From Rhizomys pruinosus (lineage: Eukaryota > Chordata > Mammalia > Rodentia > Spalacidae), in contig VZQC01000356.1 in NCBI GenBank assembly GCA_009823505.1, positions 236,285 through 300,284 on the forward strand: a stretch of DNA of 64,000 nucleotides, in the 5' to 3' direction. The position numbers and the translations under genes were made by a program. Shown here one piece after another: positions 47,251 to 59,750 of the stretch. The notes beneath the pieces were generated by a model, which was given only the letters and a program-made list of their open reading frames with translations, had not been told where the DNA came from and did not search any database. Each line of letters starts with the position of its first letter. Positions within the stretch are counted from its first letter, which is position 1.

Positions 47251-47614
47251 AAATAAATTTTCAAAAATTTTCCAAAAAGACAGAAAAGGAGCTCTCCCAA
47301 AGTCCATCTATGAAACTAATTTACACTAAAACCCAAAACAGGCCAAGACACATATACACACAGTAAACTATGTGACACCGTAACTAATGTACATGGATCC
47401 AAAAATTCTCAATAAAAAACTTACAAACCACACACAAACATGTCGAAGAGATTGTTCACCATGATCAAGTTGGTTTGATTACATAGATGCATTGAAGGAC
47501 ATGAATAACTTGTGGGGGTGTGGGGAAGGGGACTGATACACAGGGGTGCGGGGATACATCATGTCAACACCTCTCTACAGGTTTTGGTACCAAATGTAAG
47601 AAAATAGGAATCAG

Positions 47615-47826
47615 GGGGCTGGAGAGATGGCTCAGCGGTTAAGAGCAATGACTGCTCTTGCAGAGGGCCCAGGTTTGATTCCCAGCACCCACATGGTGGC
47701 TAAGAACCGTCTTTAACTCCAGTTCCAGGGGAATCTGAAACCCTCTTCTGACCTCTGTGGCATTGCACTACATGCAGACAGTGTACTCACAGACATAAAA
47801 GATAATAAATTTAAAAAAATTATAAA
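47615..47826 (+). mobile_element. B2 SINE
   Basis: Subfamily without the internal duplication. Target copies agaaaataggaatcagg on both sides. Confidence 0.93.
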
Positions 47827-47992
47827 AAGAAAATAGGAATCAGGAAATTTGATGAAGGATTTGACCCCAACACAATTAAGTTGGTTTATAAGCCAGAGAA
47901 TTAGTCTGAGGGCACCTCCCTATGGCCCATGAGAGGATACATATGAAGCAGGCCAAGGGAGTGTCACCTTGTTTCTAGAAAATTTGGAACCG

Positions 47993-48229
47993 GGCTGGAG
48001 AGATAGCCTAGCGGTTAAGAGCGCCGACCGCTCTTACAGAGGACCCGGGTTTGATCCCCAGCACCCACATGGCGGCTGAGAACCATCTGAAACTCCAATT
48101 CCAGGAGAACTCCAGTTCTCTGAACTCCGCGGCGTTGCACGACATGGGTGCACAGACTTGCATGCAGACAGTACATTCATACACATACAGAAATAAATAA
48201 AATTAATTAAAAAAATTAAAAAAAAAAAA
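47993..48229 (+). mobile_element. Young B2 SINE
   Basis: Duplication-type B2 with a small internal deletion after ccagttctctgaactccg; flanked by agaaaatttggaacc. Confidence 0.95.
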
Positions 48230-48364
48230 AGAAAATTTGGAACCCTATGCTGTTTCTGTAAGAATTCAAGGGATCATTCTTCAAAGATACTAAGATTCAG
48301 TCTCCAAGAGGTGTAGTTAGAAAATTAGTCTTTGATGATTGTCTTTTGCATGAAAGGAAAAAAA

Positions 48365-48510
48365 ATGCCCCTGAGGGGACTAGGAGGACTCAGGTTTGGT
48401 TCCCACCACACACAAGGTGGTCAACAATTGTCCACATATCCAGGTGCAGGGAATCTGTTGCCATCTTCTGTCTTCCGTGGGCATTACACAACATAAGCAA
48501 CTTAGATACA
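48365..48510 (+). mobile_element. Degenerate B2-like SINE
   Basis: gactcaggtttggttcccac and cttctgtcttccgtgggcat remain. Confidence 0.6.
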
Positions 48511-48639
48511 ATTTTCAAGGGAACTCCTACTGTGATTCCATCCACTCCAACAGCTTTCAAGTTGCCTGAAAGAATACTTTTGTAGTAAATTTTATTATTG
48601 CTACTTATGAAGTTAAAACTGGATAGAAAATAAATGCTT

Positions 48640-48880
48640 GGGCTGGAGAGATGGCTTAGCGGTTAAGAGAGCCTACTGCTCTTGCAGAGGACCCGGGTTG
48701 GATCCCCAGCACCCACATGGCATCTGAGAACAGTCTTTAACTCCAGTTCCAGGGGAATCCGACCCCCTTTTCTGATCTCCGCGTCATTGCACGACACGGG
48801 TGCACCAACCTACATGCAGACAGTACATTCACACACAGAAAATAAATAAATAAAATTTAAAAATATTTAAGAAAATTAAT
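48640..48880 (+). mobile_element. B2 SINE in copy B
   Basis: Non-duplication subfamily; inserted right after aaataaatgctt. Confidence 0.93.
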
Positions 48881-48900
48881 TCTTTAAAAAGGATAAAAAG

Positions 48901-49129
48901 GGGATGGAGAGAGGGCTCAGCCGTTAAGAGCACTGACTGCACTTGCAGAGGACCCAGGTTCGATTCCCAGCACCCACATGGTGGCTAAGAACCGTTTTAA
49001 ACTCCAGTTCCAGGGGAATCCGATGCCCTTTTCTGACCTCTGCAGCATTGCACCACCTGGGTGCACCAACCTAAATGCAGACAGCACACGCATACACATA
49101 AAAATTAATAAATAAATTTTAAAAATATT
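48901..49129 (+). mobile_element. B2 SINE in copy B
   Basis: Non-duplication subfamily; flanked by aaaaaggataaaaagg. Confidence 0.92.
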
Positions 49130-50029
49130 TAAAAAAGGATAAAAAGGAAAAAAATCTCTTTGAATGAAGTAATTAGTACATGAAAATCTTGTGTAATAAA
49201 AACTCAAATTCACTTAAGGATTTGAATAAGTCAGAAGATGGAAAGATCTCTCATGTGTGTGGAATTGGTGGTAATACCACGAAAACTCCAAGGTTCCTGG
49301 CTTATGTGATCAACTTAAACTTCACAATGTTCAAACATCCCATGATACAGGTCACAGAAATAGTAAAGAACATATTGAAGTTCACAGGACATCATCAAAA
49401 CTGACACACAAATCAAGCAAATAGAGGAATGCTTGAGTAATCACAAAATGGATTCCAGCTTTCTAACAGAGCCACAGCACCAATCAAAGCAGACATGTAG
49501 CCTAGTGTAACAGAGTAGCAGATCTAAAACCATACAGATGAACTCTGACCATAGAACTTCCTCAAACTTCCAAAAACCTATGGTGCAGAATAAAAAGCCT
49601 CTTCAGTGAATGACAGAGGAACTTATACATCTATATGAGAAAAAAAAATGAAACTCAATTAGTTTCTCTTCTGATGTAGATAAATCAACTGCAATGAACC
49701 ATAATAAATGACCAAAAAGAGTGCAATGGAGACGAACAAAGGAGAACCACTTTGATACGTACACACAACAAAGTCATTTCTGAATGGGGCTACAACTTAT
49801 TAGGAGAAAAGAGAAATAGCTGGCACAAAGTTTTGCAGGTAATTAGAAACGTGAATATAAATGGTAGTAAGTACAAGCATGGAGAGACAGCTAACAATTC
49901 ATAGATTATTTGCCCTGTAATCATAGAACTACAGATAAGTATCCAGAACACATCAAGCATTCCAAAAAGGGAAAACCAAGAAAACATTAATCCAAACAAT
50001 AAATATGCAAACAATCTTTTAAAATACAT

Positions 50030-50240
50030 TGATTTTTATTTTATATGCATGAGTGTATTCTGTGCACATTTGTATTGGCATTCATGCTGTGCAAAGATAA
50101 CTGACATCAGAAGAGCATGTAGGATGCCCTGGTACTGGATTTACAGAAAGCTTATAGCTGCCATGTGGGTGTTGGAAATCATACCTGGATCTTCTGCAAG
50201 AGCAGTCACTGCTCTTAACCATGGTTCCAGCTCTCCCACA
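50030..50240 (-). mobile_element. Old antisense B2-like SINE
   Basis: Partner of the split element at 19745-20225. Confidence 0.7.
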
Positions 50241-50499
50241 CTATATGCAAATAATCTTAACAAACCAGACTTAATAACAGTTCAAATGGCCAGAAATTAC
50301 AGGCTAAAAATCTGTACCCCATATGTCTTCAAGCCAATCCCCATCAGATGTGCCCTGAGAGTCCATGACTACAGAGACAGTATTCATCCTTAAGGTATTA
50401 AATAATAAAAAATGCTAAAGACAATACAGGAATTCAGAATCCAAACTAGCATGAAGCTTCTTAAAAAATAAAGAAAGCCACAAAATAAATATCTAAATT

Positions 50500-50622
50500 A
50501 TTGTGGTGTATGCTCTTGATCCCAGCACTAGGGAGGCAGAGGCAGGGGATCTCTATGAGGTCAAGACTATGAAGTCTACAAAGTTGAGTTACAGGCCAGC
50601 TGGGGATACCTGGAGACCCTCT
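50500..50622 (+). mobile_element. B1 fragment in copy B
   Basis: Partner of 20489-20612. Confidence 0.75.
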
Positions 50623-51360
50623 GATGCTTATACTGTTATCATTACTCTTAGCTCTCTAGAACCATTTCTGTATGAATCAGACAGGAAACAGTTGTTATTT
50701 CTACCTCTGGGAAAAAAGGATGAAAGAAATTTTACAAAGCTTTGGATGACTTTAAAGTGATTGTGCATTGCAATGTAGATTCAATTTAACCTTAAAGTTG
50801 AAATCTCCCAACTCCCTGATTTTCCATAACCTTAGAAACTGCAAATGTACAAAAAATTATATGTCCATGTCTCATGAATGAAACAAATCAAAATAGATTT
50901 TACTCTACTGCCACTTATAAAAGCAGTTCCTTCAAATTTCTTAAACATTTTTTTTCAGAGGGAAGCAAGTACACACCTAAGGCAACTCTGTACCAAGTAG
51001 GTATCTGGACATTTGCTATTTTTCCTAAATGGTTACCTTAACTGGCTAAGATGGAGATATTATTACACCATTTCATATAAATGCCACCTGGGAAATCTGC
51101 ACTGCTTTCTTCCTGGACTTGTTGCTTCTCAAGTTTGAATCACCATCAGTTCCTCTGACAGCAGAGGATAGAGAACACAGACCCCCAAGTCCCAGGGTTC
51201 CAACACTGATACTGTTAATAACAGAGGTCAGAGAACAGGGTTCCCAAATCAAGTGGTCACAACCCATTCAGACAGTGTTTACCTGTCTCTTAGACATTCC
51301 TTACAAAGAACTTGGATATGGTTTAAAATACTGTACTCAGCAGATAATGAGAACACCGGG

Positions 51361-51590
51361 TCCAACCAGACTCTTAGAGCAGGGGGGGCAGGCAAGAGGA
51401 ACCTAGGCCAGAACTGTCCTGCAACCCTCAGATCAGCACAGCACCACCCAGATAAGAAGTAGGGCTGTGCTGAGATGAAGGGCGGGAAGAGAGGTGCCCT
51501 TCCCGGAGGCCTTGCCACCCAGCAAGGAGGGCTAGGCCTGTGGGAGGATCATGACAGTCACTGCGGGTACCACAGGATTCAAAATGGAGT
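51361..51590. other. Unassigned, GC-rich
   Basis: Short GC-rich stretch (ggcgggaagagaggtgccct); no domain. Could be LTR sequence of the adjoining retroviral relic. Confidence 0.3.
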
Positions 51591-51591
51591 C

Positions 51592-51765
51592 CTGACTAGG
51601 CATGGTGGTACAAACCTTTAATTCCAGGACCTAGGAGGTAGGAGGCAGACCTCTAGGAATTCAAGGCAAGCCTGGTCTACATAGTGAGCTCCAGGCCAGT
51701 GGGACTAGAAAAGGGAGACCGTGTCTCTAAAAAAATAAATAAAAGAAAATAAAATAAGAAAGAAA
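51592..51765 (+). mobile_element. B1 SINE
   Basis: Diverged B1 (actaggcatggtggtacaaa), tail with aaat and gaaa repeats. Confidence 0.88.
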
Positions 51766-52744
51766 GAAATGTAGTCCAGCTCATGGGGTCCTGCCCCAGC
51801 TCCTGCTCCAGCTCTGGCTCATGCAGCAGAGAAACTTCAGCACTGTCTCAATCTGCACTCACCTGCCTAGTCAGGCAACACTGGCACACCAAGAGGTATT
51901 GGGCTTTCCTGTGGAGATTCAAGAAAAATTCCCTTCACCTGGGAAAGTCCATAATGAACATTCGTCATCTTGCCCCATCAGTGTCTGCATAGCCACACCA
52001 TTTGCAATGGTTCAGTGGCCCAGGACTTAGTTTCAAGGAAACCACCCCAGATAGTCATATTGCATCATTATATTAATGATATGTTAACCTCTTTCATTTG
52101 TAGATTTCATCTGACCTGGAATTATGAGGCTTAGTGGGGAATAACCCTTAATATGCAGGGGCTGGTTTGTCCATTAAATTCTTGGGAGTTGACTTTTCAG
52201 GTAAGAGATGAGCTATCTGAATATCTGTACATGAATGTGTTTAGGCATATGGTGGACTACTGACAGTCAAACAGTTATAAATCTTTGTGTGGTCATTGGG
52301 ATATTAGAAAATATTCATTCCCCAAATGGCCCATGTAGTACATGACTTGTATACATTACATTTAAAAATGAGTAAAATGCAGTTGGCCTGAGGTATGTAA
52401 GTGAGCATTTGTAGCTATCAAGCAGGCCATTAGCCATGCATGGATGCTTGTGACCATTGATCAGACCTAAATATTGAAATAGAATATTACCATTTACATA
52501 GTAGGTTGGGTGTTGCCTGTGGGGCCACATGGAGAAGAAGCCAGTATGCATAAAATTTTGGTCACCATGTGGAAGAGGATTGAAAGCTGGCACCCATGTT
52601 GTGAAGCAATTTGGGGAAGTATGTTCAGCGTGGCAGGCTTGGGAGTCTATCACAAGGCAACAGTGGGTCCTAGTACACAATGCATAGTATGTTCCAGGAT
52701 ATGTAAGATCTTTGTTATCCACTCCAAACTCATTGTGTTGGATA

Positions 52745-53095
52745 GATAGCTATAGTGTCAACTTTCAAAACCTGGGCAGAGGGAACCTCAGTTGGGGAAT
52801 TGCTTCATTGGGCAGGTCTTTTCCATGTCTCTGAGCCACCTTCTGGATTGTTGAGTGATATGGGAGATCCCTGTCCATTGTGGGCAGTGCTACTCCCTAG
52901 GCAGGTTGTTCTCCATTGTATAAGAAAGCAATCTGAGCATGGCCCAGGGGAGTAGGTACCTGTCCTGAATTTCAACTTTGTACTCCTTCACGTGGCAGTG
53001 GTGACCCAAATAATCTCCTTCCTCCCCATATTGGTTTTAGTCAGAGTGTTTTGTCACAGCATTTGGAGAGAAGCTAGAAGAATGATGGTATTCAA
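52745..53095 (+). repeat. Old rodent interspersed repeat (URR1-like?)
   Basis: Related to 985-1368: ctctgagccaccttctggat ... cagagtgttttgtcacagc. Confidence 0.5.
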
Positions 53096-53416
53096 GACAC
53101 ATACTTTGGCTCATTGGAAGCTTACCTACACCACAAGGGAGAAGTAAGTTGTAATCCCTTAACAGGTGAGTTACAGGAGGTTGTGAGAACAATACAGTAC
53201 CTTAAAAACGCTAGACATGGATTTTGACTAGATGAAACCCATGGTGCGATGTCCCTATAAAGAAGACACTGCTCCAGCCTTGATATCTGATGGACTGATG
53301 GCTTGATCCCAGGCCTCATAGACAGCACCAACACTTCAGTTGCCCACTAACAGCCCTATTCAAATAAAGGAGCTAATCAAAGAATCCAGCGGATACATAC
53401 AAACAAACAAAACAAA

Positions 53417-53570
53417 GAAAAACATGGTCATAGCAGTGCACACCTTTGATCCCAGAAGGGGAGAAGCAGAGGTAGTCACATTTCTGGGAATTCAAGGCCA
53501 GCCTGGTCTACATAGTGAATTACAGGACAGCTGGGGCTACAGAGAGAGACTCTGTCTCAAAACTAGGAGA
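53417..53570 (+). mobile_element. B1 SINE
   Basis: Diverged B1 (caaggccagcctggtctaca). Confidence 0.88.
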
Positions 53571-54667
53571 AGAAAGAAAAAAATGAAGCCAGTGGACTAA
53601 ATTAATGGCTGCTTGGCAGATAGTCATTAAATTAAGTGCTGTTCACAGGTAGTCATAAATGATCCCTCCTTCCTTCATGTGTATATGGATCAGTGGGCAG
53701 TGTACTCGGGGATTACCCTGTCAATTTCTACATTGTACCTGCAGGGTTGAGAGGTGGGCCTCTGGCCCCCATGGGGCTGCCCCATGAGGAAAGATTTATA
53801 ATATACAGGAAAACAGAAGTCTGAAATACTTTAACATGTGGCCAGGCATAAACCTCTGCTCATCCCAGGAAATGATGAGGCTGACACATTTGTCCATGTT
53901 TGGTGGAAGCAAAGGCCAGTAGTGCAGGGCATTGCTGTCTGGCTACACTGGTCATTCAGGCATGGAGGAAGGAGTACCAGCATATGGGTGAATGCCCAGT
54001 GGAGATTTGGTCTCTCTCACAAACAGATGTGACATATCAGCTGGAAATCGTGGGTGGATACTCACTCCTTCCCCCATGTAACTGCAACTGGAAACTGCCT
54101 TTTTAGTTCAAATGGAGAAGCAACAGTAAACCTGCAATAAGACACAGAATGCAAGGAGTTACCCATGATGCTTTCTATGTCTGCACTATCTCTCGAGTAT
54201 CACACAGAGAATAGCATAGTTTTCTGGTCACATACATCATCCCAGGCTGCAAATGGGTCGCACTGTGGGTTGTGTATGGAATATCCTGGGGCCTGATTGG
54301 TGATTTACCTTAGTTTACCCACCCCATTATGCTTATGAAATGGGCTTGCTTGGTTACAGGGAAGGGAATGACTAGGAGTAAAGTAAGTTTAGAGACCTTT
54401 CTCAGAACCTCTTGAGACAGGACCATCAAGGAACCGACCTTCCCAACACAGGATAAGCTGCTCCAGTGGATGGAAGTGGGCACAGGGTAAAGTGATAGAA
54501 CTAAGTATGATAGAACCCCATTGTCTAAAACACCATATAAGTCGGGTTAGGTAGAAGGGTGAAAACTCTGTACTGGATGTCCATTTAACTGCATAAACCA
54601 CCACATGCCAGTATTGAAATGGATATCTGTACACTGGGACAATACATGTTTTTACTTTGCTTTTGTT

Positions 54668-55045
54668 ACTTTTATCAAACATTTTGACCAATACCAACTG
54701 GGGAAAGAAAGGGCTTATTTAGCTTACATCTCCAGGGTCACAGTTCAAAGACTGTGCCCTAAATAGGAATCAGGGCAGAAACCCAGAAGCAGAAGCTGAA
54801 GCACAGGAAATGGAGGAAAGCTGCTTACTGGGGTGCTCCCCTGGCCCATGCTCAGCCTCCTTTCTTATATAGTACAGAACACATTGTCCAGGGATGGCAC
54901 CTCCCACAGTGGGCTGTGATCTTCCAAATCATTCAGCAGTGAAGTACCACATAGAGACGTTCACAGGCCAGTGTTGTGGAAGCAATTCCATAGCTGATGC
55001 TCCCTTAACACAGGTGTGTAATGTTGAAAACTAAGCTGTCAATCA
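54668..55045 (-). repeat. Old rodent interspersed repeat (URR1-like?)
   Basis: Reverse-oriented relative of 985-1368 (aaagaaagggcttatttagc, ggatggcacctcccacagtg). Confidence 0.5.
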
Positions 55046-55680
55046 CACCAATGTTTTGGGTTTTCCCAGAATTTTGTGGGTCTGTGGGTAATAAGGACCA
55101 TTGTACCTGCTATGTGGTTGGACTGGGCTTTGACCCTCAAGATGACCAGACCTAACAGGGTGATTTTCTACACACTCCAAAGCCACTGCAGCACTGGGAT
55201 GCTGTGTACTTCTGTTGGCATTGACAGAACTGCAGTCAATAATGGTTTTATCCCCTAGATGTGTTTTTTCCTGTGGGAGGGATTATAGACATAAAGATAC
55301 ATATAAATACCCAACAGAGCACCCTGCATGTGCACTCAGCCAGACCTGCAAGGGTGTAGCCTGTCTCATAGACAAGACAATTCAGTTAAAAAATCTGTGT
55401 TAGTAAATAAAAGGAACTTAAATTTTCTGGCAGTTGCCCAAGTAGGAAATTGTGCTGTGCTACACAGCAATATTGTGTATATCCTATATCATCTGTGAAA
55501 AGAAGAAAGAAAAACAAAAGCAGTAGATGCCTTACAAATAGTAAACAGGTTGGTTCTGAGGGATCCAGCAGCCAACTGAAAACCCCAGAGCAATGGTGGT
55601 GTGGGATCTCCCTTCCTAAAGTGGACCATCCAAACCCTAGGAGGTACAGCATAGTAAATGTTAACAGCTCCGTTTCCTGT
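55046..55680. other. Unassigned, probably retroviral
   Basis: Short ORFs only. Lies between two pol relics of opposite strand and may be env or LTR debris; not demonstrated. Confidence 0.3.
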
Positions 55681-55685
55681 ATTCT

Positions 55686-55946
55686 TTTTTTTTTTATTAT
55701 TACTTAATTTTTTAAAATTTTATTTCTGTATGTTTATGAATGCACTGTCTGCATGCAGGTTTGTGCACCCGTGTCGTGCAATGCCGCAGAGGTCAGCAGA
55801 GGGTGTCAGATTCCCCTGGAACTGGAGCTCTCCTGGAATTGGAGTTTCGGATGGTTCTTGGCCGCCACATGGGTGCTGGGGATCGAACCCGGGTCCTCTG
55901 CAAGAGCTTTCGGCGCTATTAACAGCTAGGCCATCTCTCCAGCTCC
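55686..55946 (-). mobile_element. Young antisense B2 SINE
   Basis: Complete B2, duplication-type, with target copies tttcctgtattctt at each side. Confidence 0.95.
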
Positions 55947-55949
55947 TTT

Positions 55950-56620
55950 CCTGTATTCTTAATGTGCACAATGGGCATCTCTGGAGGGACTGTTGCAGAA
56001 AGAGACTGCTATCTAAAAGGGGTGAGAGGAAGGAAATCAAGTCCAGGAGGGGTAAAGTTTTATAGTGTATGTGGGGACATAGAGGATGACTTAGTTAAGA
56101 TATTGCTTCTGGTTGTCCATGAATGAAAAATAAACACTAAACATCACAGGAGTATAACTGGTTACAAAACCAGTTTAGGGAAGAGGTCACCCTTTTTATT
56201 TCCTATACAATGTCCATGGGATCAGGGACACAGTCTTTCAACTGCATAGAGACATATGTGCTAGTGAATAAAGCCTGTGGTATTTCCAGCAGCTGCTCCC
56301 ATCTTTAATATCAGGGCAGCTTCTCTTCTTTCCCTTGTCTGTGAACTAGGCCCCAAGAGCATAGTGCTCTACAGTGGCTCAGGTGTGCCCTAAGTGCTTA
56401 GTAGCCTTGTGAAATCACCTTAGAGTGTGTCCAGGGGTGGACTGAATGCTGGAGCTAAGTGAGAGGAGCCTATGGCAGGGTAAGAGGAGGCAGGTCAGTG
56501 GGTGGGTACACCCTCCTGGGTAAGAGGAAGGAAGGGGCAAAGAAACAAAAGATCAGGGACTGCCTTCCTCTACTACCCATGCTGTATTTGTCTACCATCG
56601 ACAAACACCTCTGCAGAAGT
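55950..56620. other. 3' flank of ERV-L-like element
   Basis: No ORF of note. A 3' LTR of the minus-strand element would be expected here, but I could not define its ends. Confidence 0.35.
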
Positions 56621-56624
56621 TATC

Positions 56625-56993
56625 CTACAGAATCTCTTCCCTTCCAGACATAATCTTCCCTGCCCCCATTGTGGAGAATATTCCAATTTCCTCCTGGCAA
56701 TCTGGATCAATCACTCTTCCTAATACTGTTATTCCCTTCTTAGCCTGTTGGCTTAAGGGCAGTAGAATCCAAAAGTGGCCAGAGGGAAGTCTTATCTTCC
56801 AGTTCAATGGAACATTTGCTGTGTCTTCTAGGCCAGTGGAAGGCAAGGTCATGGGTACAGGAAGCAATAATTTTCCTACCGGGTCACTATGGGTGATTGT
56901 GGGCAGAATCATTCCCACTTCCACCCCTTGGTTCCTGAACTCCTGAATTCTGGCTATAGGAGAAAGAGTACCATATAGTGGGCTCTGATTCAA
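56625..56993 (-). pseudogene. ERV-L dUTPase-like domain
   Basis: 122-codon open stretch with GVEVGMI, LPSGHFWILLPLSQQA and GRVIDPDCQEEIGI, the trimeric dUTPase motif pattern. In ERV-L this domain lies at the C-terminus of pol and lowers dUTP. Old copy. Confidence 0.75.
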
Positions 56994-57062
56994 AGCATAT
57001 ACTGCCTGCTGGAGAACCTTGCCCCAGCCCTCCCGGGTATTGTTACCTAATTGGCACTGTAA

Positions 57063-57730
57063 CTATGTCTTCAAGAGGCCATTCCATCGTTCTATCAAGC
57101 CAGCTGCTTCTGGGTGGTGGGGAACATGGCAAGACCAGTGGATACCATGACCATAGGCACACTGTCCCGTTTTTTTGGCTGTGAAGTGAGTTCCTTGGTC
57201 AGAAGCAATGCTGTGAGGAATACCACGATGGTGGGTAAGGCATTCTGTAAGTCCCTGGATGATAGTTTTGGCAGAAGCATTACGTGGACTAAAGGCAAAA
57301 CACCAGAATAAGTATCTATTCCTGTAAGGACAAAGTGCTGTCCCTTCCATCATGGAAGTGCTCCAATGTGGTCAACCTGCCACCAGTTTGCTGGCTGGTC
57401 ACCCTGGGGAATATCGCCATATCGTGGGCTCAATGTTGGTCTCTGCTATTGGCTAATCTGGCATTCAGAAGCAGCTATAGCTAGATCAGCCTTGGTGAGT
57501 GCAAGTCCATGCTGTTGAGCTCATGCATCACCTCCATCTCTGCCACCATGACCACTTTGTTCATGGGCCCATTGACCAATAACAGGGACAGCTGGAGAAA
57601 GAGGCTGACTGTCCAAAGAACTGGTCATGCAATCTATTTGATTATTGAACTCATCCTCTCCTGAAATCACCTTTTGATGAGCATTTGCACAAGACACAAG
57701 TATCTTCATATCCACATACTTCTTCCCCAA
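57063..57730 (-). pseudogene. ERV-L integrase remnants
   Basis: The core keeps ASDQGTHFTA (second acidic residue) and HHPEAAGLIERWNG (the Glu), 35-type spacing broken by a frameshift. 57521-57730 carries the RNase H-integrase tether. Dead. Confidence 0.8.
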
Positions 57731-57822
57731 ATGTCTTTCTCACCAATTTTCCAGTCATTCTCCTTCCAAGTCCCTGACCATTCAGCCAAACCATTGGCTA
57801 CAGCCCATAAATCAGTTTATAA

Positions 57823-58113
57823 TTAAACCTCTATCCATTTCTCCTTCGAGGCAAAATGAACAACCATGTGAACTGCCTGAATTTCTGACCACTGTGAAGA
57901 CTTTCCTTCACCAGTGTCCTTTAGGGTTGTTTCAGAAATTGGCTGTGATGCTGCAGCTATCCACCTCTGAGTGGTGTCTGCATACTGTGCAGAACCATCA
58001 GTAAACCAGGCCATAGTCTTCTGTTCCTCAGGCAACTGATCATGGGGGAAAACCCATGAAGCCATAGGAGCATGCTTGAGCACAGGGAGCATTGTAACAG
58101 AAGTGGAAACCAC
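57823..58113 (-). pseudogene. ERV-L RNase H remnant
   Basis: AWFTDGSAQY with the first Asp, and SSQWSEIQAVHMVV with the Glu; degrades RNA in RNA-DNA hybrids in an intact virus. Frame broken at both sides. Confidence 0.8.
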
Positions 58114-58275
58114 AGATATTTGGACAACTTCCTGTATGTTGCTTGTGCCCTCAGGGCCTGCTTGAGTCCTGTCACATATATACCACTTCCATTATATAAT
58201 GGACTGTTGCTGTGCATGTCCTGCTTCATTGTTTTGTGGGTCAGATAACACCCAGCTCATGATGGGCAGCTCAGG

Positions 58276-58581
58276 TCACATGGTGACTTGTTGGCTTACT
58301 GTCAAACATTTATTTTCCACTAAGGCCCAATAGCAGGCTAAGAGCTGTCTCTCAAAGGGCGAATAGTTGCCTAGAGATGAAGGTAGAGCTTTACTCCAAA
58401 ATCCCAAGGGCATCTGTTTTGATTCCCCTATGGGAGCCTTCCACAGACTCCAGACCAAATCTCTATTTGCCACTGATACCTCAAGCACCATGGGGTCTGC
58501 TGGATCATATGGCCCAAGGGGAGAGCAACCTGCACTGTAGCATGGACCTTTTGAAGGGCCTTTTCCTGTTCTGAGCCCCAC
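58276..58581 (-). pseudogene. ERV-L RT connection remnant
   Basis: 101-codon piece, LGFWSKALPSSLGNYSPFER and QLLACYWALVE, typical of the RT connection subdomain. Confidence 0.75.
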
Positions 58582-58718
58582 TCAAATCTTGCTGCATTCT
58601 GAGTCACTGGGTCTTAGTAACACAACCAGATGAGGGATGTTCTGCCTCCAGAATCCAAAAAGACCCACTAAATGTTGTGCTTCTTTCTTGGTGGAAGGAA
58701 GGGCCAGGTGCAATATAT

Positions 58719-58874
58719 TTTTTTTCTGTCTTTTTTTTTGAGACAGGGTCTCCCTGTAGCCCCAGATGTCCTAGGACTCACTCTGTAGACCAGGCTGGCC
58801 TTGAACTCACAAAGATCCGCCTGCCTCTGCCTCCCAAGTGCTAGGATTAAAGGCATTAGCCACCACGCCCAGCT
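58719..58874 (-). mobile_element. B1 SINE inside ERV-L RT
   Basis: Complete antisense B1; same transcriptional strand as the provirus. Confidence 0.92.
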
Positions 58875-59016
58875 CAGGTGCAGCATCTTATTCTTTACCT
58901 TAGAAGGAATGTCTCTGCATGCTCAACACCATTGGACATCTAGAAACTTCACTGAGGTAGAAGCCTTTGAATTTTAGTTGGATTTATTTCCCATCCTCTC
59001 ATGTACATATGCTTTA

Positions 59017-59750
59017 CTAACCAGTCCAGACTGCTACCACCTGTTCACTGGATCCAATCAGCATAATATCATCAATATAGTGGACAAATGTGATATATTT
59101 TGGAAGAGTCAGGTGATCAAGATCCCTTTTAATTAAGTTATGGCACAAGGCAGGAGAGTTAACATACCCTTGAGGTAGGACAGTAAAGGTATACTGTTGG
59201 CTTTGCCAGCTGAAAGCAAATTGCTTTTGGTGGTCCTTATGAACTGGTACTGAGAAGAAAGCATTTGCCAGATCAATAGCTGTATACCATGTATGAGGAG
59301 AGGTATTAATCTGCTCAAGTAAGGACACCACATCTGGTACAGTGGCTACATTTGATGTCACTACTTGGTTGAGTTTTCAATATTTAACTGTCATTCTCCA
59401 TGATCCATGTGTGTTTTGCACAGGCCAAATTGCAGAGTTAAAGGGAGACGTGGTAAGGACCCCTACCCCTGCCTCTTTCAAATCCTTGATGGTGGCACTA
59501 ATTTCTGCAATTCCCTCCAGGGATATGAGTCTGTATTTGGTTCACTATTTTCCCTGGTAGAGGCAACAGTAATGGTTTCCATTTGGCCTTTCCAACCATA
59601 ATAGCCCTCACTCCACAGTTCAGGGAACCAATGTGAGGATTCTGCAAATTTCTAAGTATATATAACCGAATTATACATTCTGGGACTGGGGAAATAATCC
59701 CAGGATGAATTCTGGGACCCACTGGCATACTGTGAGTTGGACTTCAGCCA
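59017..59750 (-). pseudogene. ERV-L reverse transcriptase remnant
   Basis: 114-codon open part (59017-59361) with AIDLANAFFSVPV, LPQGYVNSPALCHNL and the catalytic YIDDIMLIG. The N-terminal fingers upstream to ~59750 are frameshifted. Confidence 0.85.

Larger units (their letters stand above)
46240..47510 (+). mobile_element. Ancient sense L1 ORF2 relic
   Basis: Sense L1 text: KTWFFERISKI-like at ~46285, DEKGNIT at ~46500, then the RT-side caccatgatcaagttgg at ~47458. Split by a B1, a young B2 and an old B2. Opposite in orientation to 42940-46190 and overlapping it in ORF2 content, so a separate insertion. Confidence 0.65.
48530..51360 (+). repeat. Segmental duplication, copy B
   Basis: Direct, diverged partner of copy A, ~30 kb away. 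Carries two B2 elements missing from copy A and lacks copy A's B1 (18725), young B2 (19853) and chimeric insertion (20850). Contains the matching L1 relic at ~49140-49900. Confidence 0.85.
51780..54110 (+). pseudogene. Plus-strand retroviral pol relic
   Basis: Reverse-transcriptase remnants at 51960-52190: a palm stretch ending HHYINDML, where the catalytic YxDD now reads YIND, then LSIKFLGVDFSGK-like connection sequence. At 53838-54030 the RNase H/integrase boundary shows PGNDEADTFVHVWW and VWLHWSFRHGG. Stops and frameshifts throughout, with a URR1-like repeat (52745) and a B1 (53417) nested inside. An old copy that cannot make an enzyme. Opposite strand to the ERV-L-like element at 56.6 kb. 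Confidence 0.6.

Noticed and set aside
42940..47510. One L1 with a 5' inversion
   Set aside because: The sense part (46240-47510) overlaps the antisense part in ORF2 content, which a single twin-primed copy would not.
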